Below are positions 60,901 through 64,000 of a DNA stretch of 64,000 nt, piece by piece (within the stretch, counting starts at the first letter, position 1; each line of letters begins with the position of its first letter). The notes beneath the pieces were generated by a model. It was not told where the DNA came from. It made no database searches and saw nothing but the letters and a program-made list of their open reading frames with translations. The stretch lies in assembly GCF_000001735.4 (NCBI RefSeq), contig NC_003070.9:8308001-8372000 (forward strand), given 5' to 3'. Position numbers and translations under genes: made by a program. Source of the stretch: Arabidopsis thaliana. Taxonomy: Eukaryota; Streptophyta; Magnoliopsida; Brassicales; Brassicaceae.

Positions 60901-60964
60901 ATTCACGTCGTGACTCATTCACGTCGTGACTCATTCACGTCGTGACTCATTCACGTCGCGACTC
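60901..60964. repeat. 16-bp minisatellite, four units, ACGT-containing
   Basis: Four head-to-tail units of ATTCACGTCGTGACTC, the last with one T-to-C change. The unit has a near-palindromic core CACGTCGTG, so the array presents repeated ACGT and GTGAC words. It lies between copy J and copy K, about 560 bp upstream of the J start codon and 215 bp beyond the K stop. Confidence 0.95.
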
Positions 60965-61116
60965 ATCCGGTTGAACCGTTTACATGCTTTGACGTTGTAT
61001 AAGATATATTGGTAAAGAGCTTTGTTAGAACTTACAACATACTTATGTGTGACCATTTAGGTTAGCGTTTTTCATCTTTGTTGCTTGATGTCTTTATAAC
61101 ATCGTTATCTAGAGAC

Positions 61117-62280
61117 TCACTCTCGTAGTACAACACTCGCATGTTGAAGCATTTTGAGCAGGGTTTTTGTGGTCCTGATGGTGATATCACGAATGAACCA
61201 AGAAATTGGTGGCAGATTAAAAGGAGGATATGGCTGAAAATATTGGTCCATTGTTACTTTCGATCCAACCCTTCCTTGTCCGCCACTACATTTTTTGTAT
61301 TCTTGTAGACTCTTCGGCTCCCTTTGCTTGCACAAACGTACTGAATCTACATATAGTGGCTCTATCTTCCAGTTACCTTCGAAAACTTTCATGAACATCA
61401 TTTTCTCTTTTTTATATTTTGCCTGTCCTCAACAAGCAAAACATATCTAAGTTAAATTTTACCAATACAAAATAAAGATAGTGATGTTTATCAGAACAAA
61501 CATACAGAAATATTGATTATTGTCAGGGGTTAGAGAAGCTTCTTACTGTAAGATCTTTTTTGTTTACATCGACAATTAGATTTATCGGAAATTCTCCAGA
61601 CCACCATAGAAAGTCCCATGCCACAGCTTTCTTCAATCTCACAATCTGCCTCGGTCCATCCTTCTTCAAAACCTTTCTTGATTTGGTTGCCTTCATCAGA
61701 AAATATCACACTCTCAAGTACTACTATAAATAACACCACATTCAAAACATACAATGATATAGGAAAAAACCAGAAGCGGGCGGCCATTCATGTCCATAAA
61801 AGTTCGTAGACTCCATCAGGAGTCAAGCCCAATGTCATTTCTATGTTCATATGACAAAGACCCTTTTTTGTTGTAACCTTGAAACATCAAAAATATAAGA
61901 AAAATTTTAAGCTCTTTTCTTCACCAATTCCTTAAAAGATCCAAGTATTGAGATTTTGTTATCTGATTTGCTATTGTTACCTTCACCTTAGGAGGTGCAT
62001 CATACCATGGATGCTTCTTCTCTGCAGCTTTCCATAGTTCATTTTGCCTCTTGGTTTCCTCTTCGTCATAATTTAGTCCTTCCTCATTATTAGTATCTTT
62101 CTCTGACACTGAATTAGATTTAACATTCTTAGATCTCCTGGACTCAGCCTACAACAACAAACAGAGTTTATTTTGTTATATTTTCAGGTTCTCTGATATA
62201 TTGATGGAAATGAAAGTGACCTTAGGAGGCTGTTGGATGTTCTGATTGATCCAGCCACCAAATCCAGGAAATACACTCAT
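61117..62280 (-). pseudogene. DUF220 copy K, frame broken by exon 3 deletion
   Basis: Exons by comparison: 62280-62221, 62148-61981, 61877-61771, 61690-61547 and 61422-61117, all with good GT-AG junctions. Exon 3 is 107 nt where copy I would have 141: a 34-nt loss after GVYELL removes the NPxxGPxFF segment, and because 34 is not a multiple of three the reading frame ends at once. Exons 1, 2, 4 and 5 are otherwise open and well conserved (MSVFPGFGGWINQNIQQPPK, CSGGQGRVGSKVTMDQYFQP). One deletion separates it from an intact gene, so this is probably a recent loss. It is the sister of copy I. Confidence 0.82.
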
Positions 62281-63608
62281 TTCTTTCTGAATTTCGTTAC
62301 CACAAACGGATACTCACTCACCTGATCAGAGCAAATGCAAATGAGGATCAAAACAGTATCTATTAATCTATTATGGTTCGATGAATCTTAGATTAAAGCT
62401 TGATTCTGATTTAGAAAGAAAAAAAAAATCAAGATGAAACTGAGATAATGGTGCATGTACGTTATGTTTTACGTAAGGAGAAACAAAAGAAATGGCCATG
62501 CAGCTCCATTCTCGTGAGTTTTACGTATTGAAGAAACAAAGAAGTTATTTCACTTATTTCTTATGGATTTAGTGGTCAAGAGGTTGATAGATTAGAGTCT
62601 GGCGCATGCTTTCATGGAATCAGAATATGTCAACTCGACTCATTAGTCGCTTTGATAGATTTTTTTTTTTCTCTTCAAGTTGATTCGCATATGGTCAAAT
62701 TGATTTTTATTTATTTAACTATAGAATAAATACTAAATAGTTTCGTGAATGCTGATAAAATATACATTTGCTTAATATTTCGTCCCGAAGTTCCATACTT
62801 CCATCAGTACCAAACTTAAAGCCTCCTATTTTCCTGATATTTCAATCATTGGCTACCTTGGATTTAATTAGCTTGCCGTGGGAACCAGTTTGTAGTTTTC
62901 TTGCAATGTTTGTTGCTTGAAATATTTATGAGTTTTGTTTGAGTAATGAATGACGAAAATGTCACTATTTAGAGAATTAATTGAACTATACCTAACTCGA
63001 ATGTAAAATATTATGACGGTCAAGACCTCGTCCTTTCTTTCTTTCCATTGCGTTTGAGAGGGTGTAGCGGGGAATTACTGTGATCGATGAATGCCTCTCC
63101 CCTCATCCCACCTAACTCGCACACTTGACAAACAAACCCGAAACAGAATATCCTCTATCCATGGATTGGCTGGTGATAGAAGATATGCAGGCTGTATGGC
63201 CGTCTGGTTTGGTTCAAAATAATTATTAGTCTCTTATTCTTTCTTTATATTTGTAAATTAATCTCAAAAACTGATCAAACACAAGTTGCACTAGATGTAA
63301 AACAGTTTTTTTCCGAATAATTTTACATAATATTCAAAAAAAAAAAGAATGTAAAATATTCGCATTATCTGTCCCAAAGGCTTGGTTCAATATTTTTGCT
63401 TTTGTTTTGTAAGATTCAAAATTTTCGATGGAGAAACATTTTATCCATTTAGAATCCTTTACCAAAAATAAAATCCAAATTAGAGATACCTAACAATATA
63501 TTTGATTTCGTTTATGTAAATTTCTATTTTTCCAGTTTCACTGTTTCGATTCCCTTTATAATGTGTTTATCACAGAATATAACCGGTCCATTCCAAATTT
63601 GGGGATTT
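62281..63608. other. Spacer between copies K and L
   Basis: Upstream block of copy K, then 1.1 kb of AT-rich spacer related in patches to the I-J spacer. A GC-richer stretch near 63020-63200 has no counterpart there and no recognisable gene. Confidence 0.5.
62456..62530 (-). promoter_or_regulatory. Conserved DUF220 upstream block, copy K
   Basis: Plus-strand words CATGTACGTTATGTTTTACG, GCAGCTCCATTCTCGTGAGT and TTTACGTATTGAAG, with the I-specific continuation AAACAAAGAAGTTATTTC. Confidence 0.7.
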
Positions 63609-64000
63609 TCAAACTGTTCGTAAAGTGGTACCTGCTTTTCGAATATCTTCGAGCAGAATCTTGGTGGTTTTGATGGTAATCCCACGGATTATCCAAGAAA
63701 CCGGTGGCAGATTAAGAAGAGGAGAAGGCTTAAAGATCTGCTCCATGGTCACCTTGGACCCAACCTTTCCTTGTCCACCACTACATCTTTTGTATTCTTC
63801 TCGACTTTTCGGCAACCTTGACTTGCACAAGCGTTCCTGATCTACAAAGTCTGGCACCACTTTCCAGCTACCCTCCAACACTTTCAAAAACATCATATTC
63901 TTTGTCCTATATTTTGCCTAAGCAAGAGAAAGCCAAACACAAATTAATTTACCCTAAACTGGACAAAATTACCAATTTATTTTTAAGAGATATACAAAGA
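63609..64000 (-). CDS. DUF220 copy L, partial (last exon in window)
   Basis: Only the last coding exon (63917-63609) and part of the preceding intron are in the window; the gene continues beyond 64000. The exon is open for 102 residues: MMFLKVLEGSWKVVPDFVDQ, CSGGQGKVGSKVTMEQIFKP, SWIIRGITIKTTKILLEDIR and the end AGTTLRTV. It is closest to copy J, differing at few positions. The stop is at the same place as in J. Confidence 0.85.

Larger units (their letters stand above)
60339..61116. other. Spacer: copy J promoter, minisatellite, copy K 3' flank
   Basis: Holds the weak upstream block of J (60441-60497) and the 16-bp minisatellite at 60901-60964. No gene supported. Confidence 0.5.

Noticed and set aside
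33449-64000. CRISPR-like or toxin-antitoxin-like interpretation of the repeated blocks
   Set aside because: The repeats are duplicated plant genes with introns and promoters; nothing prokaryotic is present.

Overview
The window is plant nuclear DNA, and I recognise it as the upper arm of chromosome 1 of Arabidopsis thaliana (or a very close relative). GT-AG introns are short and AT-rich, intergenic DNA is compact, and the gene order matches the locus I know: KFB-CHS, CAF2, RPS27aA, INO, peptidase C15, PPR, polygalacturonase, S26 peptidase, CSLA3, ARF1, GDSL lipase, PERK12 and SRO2, followed by DUF220 genes. The identification comes from memory of these proteins, not from a search. I found no rRNA, tRNA, snRNA or CRISPR.

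Left part (1-33,100) is ordinary single-copy euchromatin: an F-box/kelch gene (-), CAF2 (-) sharing a 199-bp divergent promoter with the ubiquitin-RPS27a fusion gene (+), INNER NO OUTER (+), a poly(A)-tailed 0.9-kb retroposon with 20-bp target-site duplications, a pyroglutamyl peptidase gene whose first intron holds a retrotransposon protease fossil, a PPR gene whose frame is split, a polygalacturonase gene, an S26 signal peptidase, a 3'-fragment duplicate of the polygalacturonase, CSLA3, ARF1 and a GDSL lipase.

Right part (33,400-64,000) is dominated by a minus-strand array of twelve DUF220 copies (A-L here). A and B are separated from C-L by three unrelated genes: a small membrane protein (+), PERK12 (-) and SRO2 (+). 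Every fully visible copy descends from the same five-exon plan. B, C, E, G and J have open frames along the whole predicted splice product. A, D, F, H, I and K each carry at least one disabling or splice-altering change. L runs off the window. The array shows birth-and-death evolution: precise loss of one intron in B, a duplicated two-gene unit (I-J and K-L), a copy missing two exons (H), and an intron swollen by an insertion (I). A promoter block with ACGT cores is retained upstream of the eleven copies whose 5' side is visible.

The best candidate for an under-described system is this array: a rapidly turning-over, species-restricted family whose fused exons 3-5 look to me like an SRPBCC/START-type ligand-binding fold, with a conserved upstream block. 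That fold assignment is inference.
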